Assembly (NCBI GenBank): GCA_963777915.1
Contig: CAVZSH010000005.1
Span: forward strand, 496,001 to 560,000
From: CAVUPF01 sp963777915
GTDB taxonomy: Bacteria; Actinomycetota; Thermoleophilia; Solirubrobacterales; 70-9
Direction: 5' to 3'
Length of the DNA: 64,000 nt
Shown here: one piece after another, positions 26,322 to 34,892 of the stretch
How the letters are laid out: each line of letters begins with the position of its first letter
Numbering within the stretch: position 1 is the first letter of the stretch
Position numbers and translations under genes: made by a program
Notes under the pieces: model-generated
Seen by the model: the letters and a program-made list of their open reading frames with translations, nothing else
Told to the model about the DNA's origin: nothing
The model's database searches: none

Positions 26322-27347
26322 CTAGCCGCCAGTCGAGACCCCCAGTTCCTTCTCAATCTTCGCGATCGAGCCGGTGGTTTCTTCGAAGAACTGTTCGTTC
26401 ACCTTGCCCCAGCCGCCGAACTTCTCGATCGTGAACAGTCCCTTCGGAGTCGGGAACTGCTTCGGGTCGACCAGCTTCGGGTTGACCGGGCGGTAGCCGT
26501 GTTCGGCCCAAATCTTCTGGCCAGCTTCCGACCACATGTAGTCGAGGAACTTCTGCGCTACGGCGGGGGCACTCTTCGTCACTGCGATCGGGGTCTGGAT
26601 CAGGATCGTGTCATTGGGGACCACGTATTCGATGTTTTCGCCCGCCTTCTCGGCGGCAATCGCCTCGTTCTCATAGGAGAGGAGGACGTCGCCCTGGCCC
26701 TGGGTGAAGGTGGTCATGGCATCGCTGCCGCTGGCCGGTTGGACCTTGGCCTTGGAGAGAACGGTCTTGACGGCCGCCAGCGCCTGGGAGGGGGACTTGC
26801 CTTCCTCGATCTGGGAGCCGTAGACGGCCATGATGTTCCAGCGGGCCGAGCCGGAGCTGAACGGGTTGGGCGTGACGATGCTGACGTTCTTGCTCAGCAG
26901 GTCGTTGAACGAGTGGATGTGATCTGGATTGCCCTTACGGACGGTGAGGACGACCACCGAGTCCTCGGCGATGCCGTTGTAGGGCTGCTTTTCCCATTCC
27001 TTTGAGACGAGTCCGGCTTCGACCAAGCGGGTCATGTCGCCGGCCTGGGAGAAGTGGACCACCGAGGCGGGCTGGCCTGCCGCGACGGCGCGGCTCTGAT
27101 CACCGGAGGCGCCGAAGGAGTTGGTGAAGCTGACGCCGGAGCCCGCCGAGGTCTTCTCGAAGCCTGGCTCGAGGCTTTCTTCGTAGACGGTCTGGGGGGT
27201 GGAGTAACCGACCACGTCGATCTTGCTCGACGAGCTGGAGCTGCTTCCGCACCCGGCCGCGACGAGAGCAATGAGCAGCGCAAACAGGCCGGCCAAGAGG
27301 CCGGCGTTAACGCTGCGCCGCCGGGTGTCCTTGCGCGCGTTCCGCAT
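26322..27347 (-). CDS. sbp: Sulfate-binding lipoprotein
   Basis: 341 residues with a lipoprotein signal, LFALLIALVAAGC, then a Ser-rich spacer and the Sbp/CysP fold: YSTPQTVYEESLEPGF, SFGASGDQSRAVAAGQPASVVHFSQAGDM in pieces, TPNPFSSGSARWN, YENEAI and an EKFGGWGKVNEQFF end. It is anchored outside and feeds sulfate (or thiosulfate) to CysTWA. The ATG follows a GGAAGGA ribosome site. It heads the four-gene sulfate operon. Upstream is a divergent spacer with the dehalogenase gene. Confidence 0.92.
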   Translation of the reverse strand: MRNARKDTRRRSVNAGLLAGLFALLIALVAAGCGSSSSSSSKIDVVGYSTPQTVYEESLEPGFEKTSAGSGVSFTNSFGASGDQSRAVAAGQPASVVHFSQAGDMTRLVEAGLVSKEWEKQPYNGIAEDSVVVLTVRKGNPDHIHSFNDLLSKNVSIVTPNPFSSGSARWNIMAVYGSQIEEGKSPSQALAAVKTVLSKAKVQPASGSDAMTTFTQGQGDVLLSYENEAIAAEKAGENIEYVVPNDTILIQTPIAVTKSAPAVAQKFLDYMWSEAGQKIWAEHGYRPVNPKLVDPKQFPTPKGLFTIEKFGGWGKVNEQFFEETTGSIAKIEKELGVSTGG

Positions 27348-27512
27348 AGAAGGGTCCTTCCTATGTCGACTGAGTTAGTTCTAAAAAGAAGTTCAAAACC
27401 GTACCATAATGTCGATAGACAAAGTAGGAAATCGGCCCGTCGAGCGACAGCCCGACGAGTGCCGAATAGACTCGCCGCGACTTGGGGGAGCAACCGAGAG
27501 GAGCGATTGGGA

Positions 27513-28391
27513 ATGAGCATCGATGTGGTGCGAACGCCGGAGGAGCGCCTCGAAGGGCTGCCGGAATTTCCCTTCGAGTCGAGCTACCGCGAGATCGACG
27601 GCCTGCGGCTCGCCCATCTGGACGAGGGGGAGGGCTCGCCGGTTATCTTCTTCCATGGCGAGCCGACCTGGTCGTTCCTCTGGCGCAAGGTGATCGGGCC
27701 GGTTCGCGACGCCGGTTACCGCTGCATCGCTCCCGACTATGCGGGTTTCGGTCGCTCCGACAAGCCCACCGACCTCGGTTGGTACACCTACGACCGCCAT
27801 GTCGAGTTGATGGCAAGGCTGCTCGAGGAGCTCGACGTGCGCGACGCGACGGCGGTCGTCCACGATTGGGGTGGGCCGATTGGCCTGCGCCTGGCGGTCG
27901 AGCACCCCGAGCGCTTCTCCCGACTCGTGGTCATGGACACCGGCCCCTTCACCGGCCACCAGCGGATGAGCGAGGACTGGCTCAAATTCCGCGAGTTCGT
28001 TCGTGGCAATCTGGACGTGCCGATCGGGATGCTGGTGCGGGGAGGCTGCAAGAGCGATCCCGGTGAGGAGGTGATCGCCGCCTATGAGGCGCCGTATCTC
28101 AGTCCCGAGTCGAAGGCCGGGGCGCGCGCCTTTCCGCTGATCCTGCCGACCGAGCCCGAGGCGCCGGGCGCGGTCGAGGGCAAACGCGTTGCCGACTCGC
28201 TGCGGGTCGACGAGAGGCCGACCTTGCTCCTCTGGGCCGACTCCGACCCGGTGCTGCCCTTCTCGGTCGGCGAGCGGGTTTCCGAGCAGCTCGGCTTCCC
28301 GCCGCCGCGCAGAATCGAGAACGCCGGACACTTCCTCCAGGAGGACGCCGGCGAGGAGATCGGGCGGCTCATCGCCGAGTGGCTCGGCTGA
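27513..28391 (+). CDS. Haloalkane dehalogenase-like alpha/beta hydrolase (DhlA type)
   Basis: 292 residues. HGEPTWSFLWRK (about 48-59) and HDWGG with nucleophile Asp118 match subfamily I dehalogenases such as DhlA, whose Glu and Trp at these points stabilise the oxyanion and halide. The catalytic His is in NAGHFLQED near the C-terminus. It would hydrolyse a C-Cl or C-Br bond to an alcohol; the natural substrate is unknown. ATG at 27513 has GAGGAG upstream; a longer frame through the sbp region is rejected. Its end overlaps the convergent metallophosphoesterase gene by 23 bases. Confidence 0.85.
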   Translation: MSIDVVRTPEERLEGLPEFPFESSYREIDGLRLAHLDEGEGSPVIFFHGEPTWSFLWRKVIGPVRDAGYRCIAPDYAGFGRSDKPTDLGWYTYDRHVELMARLLEELDVRDATAVVHDWGGPIGLRLAVEHPERFSRLVVMDTGPFTGHQRMSEDWLKFREFVRGNLDVPIGMLVRGGCKSDPGEEVIAAYEAPYLSPESKAGARAFPLILPTEPEAPGAVEGKRVADSLRVDERPTLLLWADSDPVLPFSVGERVSEQLGFPPPRRIENAGHFLQEDAGEEIGRLIAEWLG

Positions 28392-29490
28392 GGCCGGCGA
28401 TTGCTGCCAGATCCTCGTGGGGGCGCTCATCGAGGAGTTGAACCCGGCGGGGCGGGTCATCGTCCTCGACCCAGGTGACCGTTCCTGGCCAGTAGGGGCC
28501 GGGCGGGGCCCCGGGGTGATGAAAGGCCGAGGCAAAGACCCAGGATCCGGTGTTGTGTAGGCGCCCGCCCCCGGGCAGCTTCCAATCCGGCTCGCTCTCC
28601 CGCGGCCCGCCACGATGGGTGTGGCCGGTGAGGACGTGGATGGTGTCCAGCCCCAGCCGTGTCGCCATCTCGGTTGCCCCGGCCACGCCGCTGCGGAAGA
28701 TTGCCTCGCCGGAGAGGTCGGGGGCGAACTCGGAGCGAAGCAGGCGGTTGATGCCCCAGATCGTCGCCGTCACCCCGACTCGCGTCGCACCTCTCCTCAC
28801 CCGCCGCCCCGCCCCGCCTCCGCCGTTAGCGGACACCAGTTCCCAGGCCGTCTCGGAGGTGTGTCCCGCCCTGCGCGCCATCCCGGAGGCTCGCGACTGG
28901 GCGAGGCCGAAGGCGAATCCGTACAGAGGGCGCAGCGCGCGCTCGTAGTCCGCGGGGCTCGTCGGGCTGGGAAGAGGTCCGAAGGCCCGCATCATCGCCG
29001 CTGCAGCGAGGCACTCGGCCCGGGGCAGGGAGAGGTGGCAGTCCATGTAATGACCGTGGGTCGCGTAGACGTCCTCGCGCAGCCAGACGCCGGGGTAGGC
29101 GAGCCCGAGGCGGGCAGCCCCCAACCACTCGTCAAGCAGTGTGGTGGGACCGGGGGAGGGCCCATAGCGCTGCTCAAGCCCCAGGGCCGGACGGTCGGAG
29201 AGGGACAGCTCGTCGAGAAGCGGCTCGGCGAAGCGGTGGTCGTGGTTGCCTGGTACGAGGATCGCCTCGCGGTCGCCCAGCGTCTCGCCCAACTCCTCGA
29301 AAAAGGGTCGCGCAACAGCCAGGGCAAAACCGAGCGGCCGCTCGCGCAGCTCGACCACGTCGCCGAGCATGACTACGCGGTCAGCTGTGGCGATCTCCTC
29401 GAAAAGCGCCAGGCGGATCTCCGCATCGCGTAGAACGTCGGCGCCGTAGGCGCTGCCCAAGTGCAAGTCGGAGACGATTGCGGTGCGCAT
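28369..29490 (-). CDS. Calcineurin-like metallophosphoesterase
   Basis: 373 residues. The dimetal site is seen at the start: SDLHLGS, MLGDVVE and PGNHDHRF, with later YATHGHYMD and LTGHTHRGG. This is the order of class-III metallophosphoesterases. It hydrolyses phosphomono- or diesters; the substrate is unknown. It is convergent with the dehalogenase (23-bp overlap) and divergent from an alpha/beta hydrolase. A middle Arg/Gly-rich helical insert (about 200-250) is not part of the core fold. Confidence 0.85.
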   Translation of the reverse strand: MRTAIVSDLHLGSAYGADVLRDAEIRLALFEEIATADRVVMLGDVVELRERPLGFALAVARPFFEELGETLGDREAILVPGNHDHRFAEPLLDELSLSDRPALGLEQRYGPSPGPTTLLDEWLGAARLGLAYPGVWLREDVYATHGHYMDCHLSLPRAECLAAAAMMRAFGPLPSPTSPADYERALRPLYGFAFGLAQSRASGMARRAGHTSETAWELVSANGGGGAGRRVRRGATRVGVTATIWGINRLLRSEFAPDLSGEAIFRSGVAGATEMATRLGLDTIHVLTGHTHRGGPRESEPDWKLPGGGRLHNTGSWVFASAFHHPGAPPGPYWPGTVTWVEDDDPPRRVQLLDERPHEDLAAIAGLSRATRR

Positions 29491-29575
29491 CGGTGAGCCA
29501 ACTTAGCCGCTGAGTTCAACCTCGCCCGCAAGCGTTCTTCCTGGCCGTCCAGCCAGTCCTCGCTAAAATCGACGG

Positions 29576-30550
29576 ATGAGTGGGTTTAGCGAAGAGCGCC
29601 TGGCGCCCGCCAACGGGATCGAGATCGCCTATCAGGAGATCGGTGACCCCGGCGGTGAGCCGCTGCTGCTGGTGATGGGGCTGGGAACGCAGATGCTCGG
29701 GTGGAACCAGGAGTTTTGTGCGATGCTCGCCGAGCGGGGCTTCAGGGTCGTTCGCTTCGACAATCGCGACATCGGCCGCTCGACCAAGATCGAGTCCGCT
29801 GGGGTGCCGAAGTGGATCGACATGCTCCTCGGTCGCCGCTCATCCGCTCCCTATCTGTTGGGCGATATGGCCGCCGACACGACCGGGCTGATGGACTACC
29901 TTGGGATCGAGTCCGCCCACGTGGTGGGTGCCTCGATGGGCGGGATGATCGCCCAGACGCTGGCAATCGAGAGCCCCGAGCGGGTGCGATCGCTGGTCTC
30001 GATGATGTCGACCACAGGTAACCGCCGGGTGGGGATGCCGGCGCCGAAGACTCTCGGGACGTTGATGGCGCGCCCCGCCCCGGGCCGCGAGGCGGCCGTC
30101 GAGCAGGCGCTGAAGACCTTCCGCATCATCGGCTCGCCCGGCTTCCCGATGGACGAGCGGCGCCTGCGCGAGGCGGCGGGCGCCTCCTATGACCGCGGCC
30201 ACAGCAAGGCCGGCGTGGCGCGCCAGATGTACGCGATCACCGCTTCCGGCGATCGGACCAAGGCCCTTCACAAACTGCGGTTGCCGACGACCGTGATCCA
30301 TGGCGCTGAGGACCCTCTGATCCACCCGTCCGGGGGTCGCGCGACCGCCAAGGCGATTCCCGGCGCCCGCCTGCGGATCATCGAGGGCCTGGGCCACGAC
30401 CTCCCGCAAGCCCTCTGGTCGACCTTCGTAGAGGAGATCTCCTCCAATGCCACCCGCGCTGTGGGCGAGCCGGCTGCAGTGCGACAGGCTCAGGCCTTCG
30501 GCCCCACGAATTCGTCGAGCCTGGCCACGTCAGCTTTGCAGGAGACGTAG
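29576..30550 (+). CDS. Alpha/beta hydrolase
   Basis: 324 residues. LLLVMGLGTQMLGWNQEF supplies the oxyanion region, GASMGG the nucleophile Ser elbow, and HGAEDPLIHP plus GLGHDLP the acid and His. The fold resembles esterases and aclacinomycin methylesterase-like enzymes. The last about 35 residues look disordered. TAAAAT lies 6 bases before the ATG with no ribosome site, so the message is probably leaderless. Substrate unknown. Confidence 0.85.
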   Translation: MSGFSEERLAPANGIEIAYQEIGDPGGEPLLLVMGLGTQMLGWNQEFCAMLAERGFRVVRFDNRDIGRSTKIESAGVPKWIDMLLGRRSSAPYLLGDMAADTTGLMDYLGIESAHVVGASMGGMIAQTLAIESPERVRSLVSMMSTTGNRRVGMPAPKTLGTLMARPAPGREAAVEQALKTFRIIGSPGFPMDERRLREAAGASYDRGHSKAGVARQMYAITASGDRTKALHKLRLPTTVIHGAEDPLIHPSGGRATAKAIPGARLRIIEGLGHDLPQALWSTFVEEISSNATRAVGEPAAVRQAQAFGPTNSSSLATSALQET

Positions 30551-30803
30551 ATAGCGCGCGCCGCCGACCTGGGCTTTGGCGAGGACGCAGTCCCCCGCAG
30601 GTCGAGCTGATTGCAGGGGCAACTGACCCATTCGGGCGACTTGTCTCGATTCGAGGCTCAGATGGTTGGCGGGCGCGCCGCTGCAGCGGGGTCCGGGACT
30701 AGCGCTGTGCCGCTCATGATCGGGGAATTCACCCGACTTCACACTCCCAGTGCAGCGACCCCACTTCCAAAGCCCTTTGATCCCACGACAATGGAGATAC
30801 ACA

Positions 30804-31538
30804 ATGAGCACTAACCAAGAATCAGGCCGCGTGGCGGTCATCACCGGCGCCTCATCGGGCATCGGGGAGGCCACCGCGCGGGCACTCGCCGCCGACGGCC
30901 ACCGCCTTGCGCTGCTGGCCCGCCGCGCCGATCGCGTCGAGAAACTGGCCGAAGAGCTCGACAACGGCGCCCTGGCCATCGAAGCCGACGTCACCGACCG
31001 AGACTCGATCGTCGCGGCGGCGAAGCGCGTGCAGAGCGAGCTGGGCGGCGCCGACATCCTCATCAACAACGCAGGGGTGATGCTGCTCGCGCCGTTCTCC
31101 TCCGAACAGAAGACCGAGATCCGACGGATGGTGGAGACCAATCTGCTGGGCGCTATAACTACGACCGAGGTATTCCTAGATCAGCTCCGCGACGGAGGCG
31201 GCGATCTCGTCAACATCTCCTCGGTGGCCGGCCGCACCGCTCGGCCCGGTAACGCGGTCTACGCCGCGACCAAGTGGGGGCTCGGCGGCTGGTCGGAGTC
31301 GCTGCGCCAAGAGCTTCGACCCGAGATCCGCGTGATGGTCATCGAGCCAGGCGCCGTGGCAACCGAGTTGACCGACCACATCACCCATGCAGATACCAAG
31401 AGGGCCGTGCAGCAGATGGTCGGAGAGATAGCCATTCGACCCGAGGACATCGCCGAGGTCATCGTCTTCGCGGTCGCACGGCCACCTCGCATGACCCTCA
31501 ACGAGATCCTCATTCGGCCCACGGCGCAAGCCGGTTGA
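30804..31538 (+). CDS. SDR-family NAD(P)-dependent oxidoreductase
   Basis: 244 residues, classical short-chain dehydrogenase. TGASSGIGEATARAL binds the dinucleotide, NNAGVM follows strand 4, and the catalytic Ser and Tyr/Lys are in NISSVAGR and YAATKWGLGG. It likely oxidises or reduces an alcohol/ketone of unknown identity. GGAGAT precedes the ATG at 30804. A cupin gene follows 35 bp downstream in what looks like a two-gene operon. Confidence 0.88.
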   Translation: MSTNQESGRVAVITGASSGIGEATARALAADGHRLALLARRADRVEKLAEELDNGALAIEADVTDRDSIVAAAKRVQSELGGADILINNAGVMLLAPFSSEQKTEIRRMVETNLLGAITTTEVFLDQLRDGGGDLVNISSVAGRTARPGNAVYAATKWGLGGWSESLRQELRPEIRVMVIEPGAVATELTDHITHADTKRAVQQMVGEIAIRPEDIAEVIVFAVARPPRMTLNEILIRPTAQAG

Positions 31539-31573
31539 CCAGCATCGACCTCATTCCACAACGGAGAAGACCC

Positions 31574-31981
31574 ATGCAAATCACCAGGAGCTCCATCGAG
31601 ACCACGATCGGCCCGAGCGAGTGGTTCACCGGCGCCGTCTTCCTCGACGCTGTCGCGGTGCCCTCGGGGCCGTCCCGCCTCTTTGCGCTCAGTGTGCACT
31701 TCACGCTGGGCGCCCGCACCGCCTGGCACACCCATCCCAACGGACAGACCATCTTCGTCACGGAGGGCATCGGCCTGGCGCAGCGTCGCGGCGGCCCGAT
31801 CGAGGTTATCCGCCCCGGCGACCGCGTCTTCTTCGAGCCCGGCGAGGACCACTGGCACGGCGCCGCACCTGACCGCTTTATGACCCACCTCGCGATGCTC
31901 GACGTCGACGAGGAGGGCAACAGCGCGACCTGGGGGGACCACGTCACCGACGAGGAGTACAGCGCCGCTCGGGCGACATAG
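31574..31981 (+). CDS. Small cupin-domain protein
   Basis: 135 residues. The cupin motifs are visible: WHTHPNGQTIFVTEG (His pair) and RPGDRVFFEPGEDHWHG (last His). It probably binds a metal in a single-domain barrel like the carboxymuconolactone/quercetin-type small cupins. GGAGAAGA precedes the ATG. It sits behind the SDR gene and may act in the same small-molecule pathway, which is unknown. Confidence 0.85.
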   Translation: MQITRSSIETTIGPSEWFTGAVFLDAVAVPSGPSRLFALSVHFTLGARTAWHTHPNGQTIFVTEGIGLAQRRGGPIEVIRPGDRVFFEPGEDHWHGAAPDRFMTHLAMLDVDEEGNSATWGDHVTDEEYSAARAT

Positions 31982-31995
31982 CTGCTGCGAACGGG

Positions 31996-32039
31996 CGACA
32001 CGGTCGGGAAACCGGCCTAGGCCAACGCCGTGTCGGTTT
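31996..32039 (+). terminator. Putative terminator after the SDR-cupin pair
   Basis: CGACACGG and CCGTGTCG form a perfect 8-bp stem across a 24-base loop that itself can fold, followed by GTTT. It begins 15 bases after the cupin stop codon. Confidence 0.4.
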
Positions 32040-32202
32040 GAGGCGCCACTGACCCCCGTGTTTCAGCGGGTAATCCAGAGTAGCCCGGCGCATTTGGGTA
32101 GCTCAATATGCTCGGCTCCGGAAACTCAACTTTGTGCCGAGGCGCAGTACGATCGCGATGTCAATCAAGGGGGCCAGGTTTGTCCATAGTGTCGGCTCTG
32201 AA

Positions 32203-32483
32203 TTGAAGGCACGCCATCGCGCGATGTGGGGGTCGGGCGACTATCCGTCCATGGTCACGTTCCTGCTGCCGCTGGGGCCATGACTCGTGCAGGCGTGCGG
32301 TATCGGCCCCGGGGTGAGTGTCCTCAACGTCGCTGCCGGTATCGGCAACGCCTCGATACCCACGGCGTGGGCCGGCGCGGATGTCACGGCAAGCGATGCC
32401 TCCTACGACGAGTGGAACCGCGGCACCGCTGACACGCGCGTTTTCAGATGGAGTACCTGCTCACGGTGGGCACGCGGGCATGA
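32203..32483 (+). pseudogene. Class I SAM-methyltransferase relic
   Basis: In one frame the DNA encodes ELKARHRAMWGSGDYPSMV, FLLPLGP, an in-frame TGA, then QACGIGPGVSVLNVAAGIGN-ASIPTAWAGADVTASD, the motif-I region of small methyltransferases. A second frame gives FQMEYLLTVGTRA and a stop at 32481, which looks like a C-terminus of that family. The middle of the protein is missing. So this is a decayed gene with an internal stop and a large deletion. The rest of 32040-32659 shows nothing recognisable. Confidence 0.6.
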
Positions 32484-32643
32484 GGACGCGGTTGCGCGAC
32501 AACGGGCTGGCGGTCCACCGATGGGCCGACTGTGACTCTGTTCTTCCCGCAATGCACTAGCGGGTCGCCACGTTTGAACGAGTGTCGCTTGTTGTCCCCT
32601 TGCGCAACTCTAGTCCGCGGTTGTCGAGACTCTCGCTTTGCCG

Positions 32644-32661
32644 ATGCTAGCTTGCTAGCAT
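32644..32661. promoter_or_regulatory. Perfect dyad overlapping the RHH start codon
   Basis: ATGCTAGC-TT-GCTAGCAT is an 18-bp perfect inverted repeat whose last two bases are the AT of the start ATG. It contains TAGCTT placed as a -10 for a leaderless transcript. A ribbon-helix-helix protein encoded right after it is a good candidate for binding it and repressing itself. Confidence 0.5.
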
Positions 32662-32833
32662 GAGTGTCATGGAAGGCGAACAACCAGAGGACAAGCAGCA
32701 GTTCAACGTCTATCTGCCGCCTTTGCTCATCCGTCGCGCCAAGCACGCCGCTGTCGACCAGTCCGCGTCGTTGTCTCGCCTCGTTGAGGCGGCACTCGTT
32801 GCGTATCTAGACCATCTGGAAGAGCGCCGATGA
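32660..32833 (+). CDS. Small ribbon-helix-helix (CopG-like) protein
   Basis: 57 residues. After a short acidic start, KQQFNVYLPPLLIRRAKHAA and SASLSRLVEAALVAYL give the strand-helix-helix pattern of RHH/CopG DNA-binding proteins and VapB-like antitoxins. No toxin follows; the next gene is a VOC protein whose ATG overlaps the stop as ATGA. The start ATG overlaps a perfect palindrome and has no ribosome site, suggesting leaderless, self-repressed expression. It probably acts as a repressor rather than an antitoxin. Confidence 0.65.
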   Translation: MSVMEGEQPEDKQQFNVYLPPLLIRRAKHAAVDQSASLSRLVEAALVAYLDHLEERR

Positions 32834-33192
32834 GGGTGCGACCCATCCATTTCGTATCCGACCTGACCGAAGCCGTGCGCTTCTATGAGGCGCTCGGCTT
32901 GGAGCCGGAGGTCAGTTCGCGCTCCGGACATTGGATCGAGCTGGGGGCCGCGGGAGGTGAGGTCGGCCTCCACGACGCCGCGATAGCGGCTGACGGAGAG
33001 GGTCGTGAAGGGTTGGCGCTCAACTTTGTTGCCGATGAGCCCCTCGAGGCGGTCGAGCATCGGCTGCGGGCGGCTGGCTTCCCGCCCGAGGGCACGATCG
33101 TTGACCACGAGTGGGGACGAGCACTTCAAGTCAGGGCGCCCGGCGGAACCGTCGTTCAGATCGATGAGCGCGACCGCGAGCTCTACACATAG
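32830..33192 (+). CDS. VOC-fold (glyoxalase-like) protein
   Basis: 120 residues, one vicinal-oxygen-chelate unit: IHFVSDLTEAVRFYEALGLEPE, WIELGAAGGEVGLHDA, and VRAPGGTVVQIDE at the end. Such proteins act in isomerisation, ring cleavage or as antibiotic/metal-binding proteins. It overlaps the RHH gene by 4 bases, so the regulator probably controls it. A second VOC gene follows 22 bp downstream. Substrate unknown. Confidence 0.8.
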   Translation: MRVRPIHFVSDLTEAVRFYEALGLEPEVSSRSGHWIELGAAGGEVGLHDAAIAADGEGREGLALNFVADEPLEAVEHRLRAAGFPPEGTIVDHEWGRALQVRAPGGTVVQIDERDRELYT

Positions 33193-33214
33193 ACGACAAG
33201 GAGAAACACACAAG

Positions 33215-33622
33215 ATGGCCACTGTCACCGTCCGCTACATCGTCGACGATGTCGACGCTGCGATCGCGTTCTATTCTCAGCATCTCGGCTTTGATGAGGA
33301 TATGCATCCGGCGCCTACCTTCGCGATGCTCTCGCGGGGCGACCTGCGTCTCGTCCTGAGCGCGCCAAGCGGGGCAGGCGGGGGCGGACAGGCGATGCCT
33401 GACGGCACTCGGCCCGCGCCCGGAGGCTGGAACCGGTTCTCGCTTGAAGTCTCCGATCTCCCCGCTCAGGTCGAGGAGCTGCGGAAAGCCGGAGTCCAAT
33501 TTCGCAATGACATCGTCACCGGGGTCGGCGGCAAGCAGATTCTGCTCGAGGACCCCTCGGGCAATCCAGTCGAGCTGTTCGAACCGATCCTCCCGGAGGC
33601 CTCGCTCTCAGGTCGCTCCTAG
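33215..33622 (+). CDS. VOC-fold (glyoxalase-like) protein
   Basis: 135 residues. VRYIVDDVDAAIAFYSQHLGF, FAMLSRGDLRLVLS, WNRFSLEVSDL and LLEDPSGNPVELFEP are the four strand units of a glyoxalase/bleomycin-resistance-type protein. AAGGAG precedes the ATG, which makes this start preferable to the longer frame inside the previous gene. Probably co-transcribed with the RHH-VOC pair. Substrate unknown. Confidence 0.82.
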   Translation: MATVTVRYIVDDVDAAIAFYSQHLGFDEDMHPAPTFAMLSRGDLRLVLSAPSGAGGGGQAMPDGTRPAPGGWNRFSLEVSDLPAQVEELRKAGVQFRNDIVTGVGGKQILLEDPSGNPVELFEPILPEASLSGRS

Positions 33623-33893
33623 GGTTTCGCCGAACGGAGAGAGGCGGTCTTCCGCCGAGGCGCCTTGACCATGTTCACCCCAACCGCGAAGGTCTCTAAA
33701 TGCCTGCTCCCTTCGCGCAGAATGAGCGCCTCGATCCACGAGCTCCAAGCTGTCGAGATAGGTTACAAGGGTGGCTGCGGGTTCCCCTCTTTGTCCGCAG
33801 CGGGCGTGTCGAGCGTGGTTGTTGGGACGACCGCCTTGTCACCGAAGCAGTCTCACCGGACACCGACTGACCAACCAGTGAATTGAGGTAGCC

Positions 33894-34823
33894 ATGAACC
33901 ATGAACCGAACAAACTGAGGCCACTCGAAGTTGAGGTAACCGACACGGCGGCGGTCCCTGTCGAAGTCGAGCGGGCCACGTTTCAAGCCGAGCTCGACGC
34001 CCTGCGGGTCCGAGAGAAAGCGCACACCAGCGAGGGCGATGCGATTGCCGCGGCACGTCGCCGGCTCCCGATGGTCGAGATGGACCCAAATCTCGCGCTG
34101 ATCGGTCCGCGTGGCCCGGTGACCTTGCTAGACGCGTTCGAGGGGCGTCCGCAGCTGATCGCCTACTACTTCATGTGGCACCCCGGGCGACCCGCGGCCG
34201 AGCAGTGCGAGGGCTGCACCTTCTACACGACGCAGGTCGGCGAACTCTCCCAGCTGCATTCGCGCGGCGTTACCTACGCGACGTTTTGCCAGGGGCCATA
34301 CGAGGAGAGCGTCCGCTACCGCGAGTTTATGGGCTGGGAGATGCCGTGGTACTCAGCCCAGGACTCGCTCGATGCGCTGCTTATCGGGCGCCAGGTCGGC
34401 AAATTCCATCTGGTGTGCTACCTGCGCTGCGGCGACCGGGTGTTCGAGACCTACTGGACTAACGGGCGCGGCGTAGAGGCGATGGACTACAGCTACGCGC
34501 TGCTCGACCTGACGGTATACGGCCGGCAGGAGACCTGGGAGGACTCTCCCGTCGGCTGGCCGCAAACTCCGGTGATGTCACACCTCCGCACCGACGGACG
34601 TTCCCACCGCTCAGTGGTCCCGCGTGGAAGCGGGGCGTTCGGACGACCTCCAGGGTACCGGGGCGTGATCCGATTGCCGGCCGCGAGCCAGCATCTCAGC
34701 CCTGGGGAGTGCGCGACTGCGCGTTCCGCGACCCCCGGGAAACCTCGTCCGCATCGGGGAGCGCCGCTGAGCCGTCCGGAGATCGCAGTCATGGCCCGCA
34801 CAATCGGCATCGTGAGGCACTGA
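33894..34823 (+). CDS. DUF899 (thioredoxin-like) protein with atypical C-terminal tail
   Basis: 309 residues. FMWHPGRPAAEQCEGCTFYTTQVGEL, CQGPYEESVRYREFMGWEMPWYS and GWPQTP are the DUF899 words; the family adopts a thioredoxin-like fold with an unknown role. After about residue 230 the sequence becomes Arg/Pro/Ser-rich and unlike the family, possibly read-through after a frameshift. The true protein may end near 34590. Its 271-bp leader after the VOC gene shows no recognisable signal. Confidence 0.7.
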   Translation: MNHEPNKLRPLEVEVTDTAAVPVEVERATFQAELDALRVREKAHTSEGDAIAAARRRLPMVEMDPNLALIGPRGPVTLLDAFEGRPQLIAYYFMWHPGRPAAEQCEGCTFYTTQVGELSQLHSRGVTYATFCQGPYEESVRYREFMGWEMPWYSAQDSLDALLIGRQVGKFHLVCYLRCGDRVFETYWTNGRGVEAMDYSYALLDLTVYGRQETWEDSPVGWPQTPVMSHLRTDGRSHRSVVPRGSGAFGRPPGYRGVIRLPAASQHLSPGECATARSATPGKPRPHRGAPLSRPEIAVMARTIGIVRH

Positions 34824-34892
34824 GACTAGATCTCTCATCCGTTTGAACTCGTCCCATCTGACGGCCGAATACTATGAAAGGAAGCGAGTCTT

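Noticed and set aside
27348..27430. A dyad CTATGTCGAC...GTCGATAG before sbp as a regulator site
   Set aside because: The arms differ by an inserted base and lie about 40 bases apart; too weak to list.
32040..32160. A possible insertion-sequence end in the gap after the cupin gene
   Set aside because: No inverted repeat, duplication or transposase fragment could be shown.
32660..33192. RHH-VOC as a toxin-antitoxin pair
   Set aside because: The downstream protein is a VOC-fold protein, not a known toxin family.
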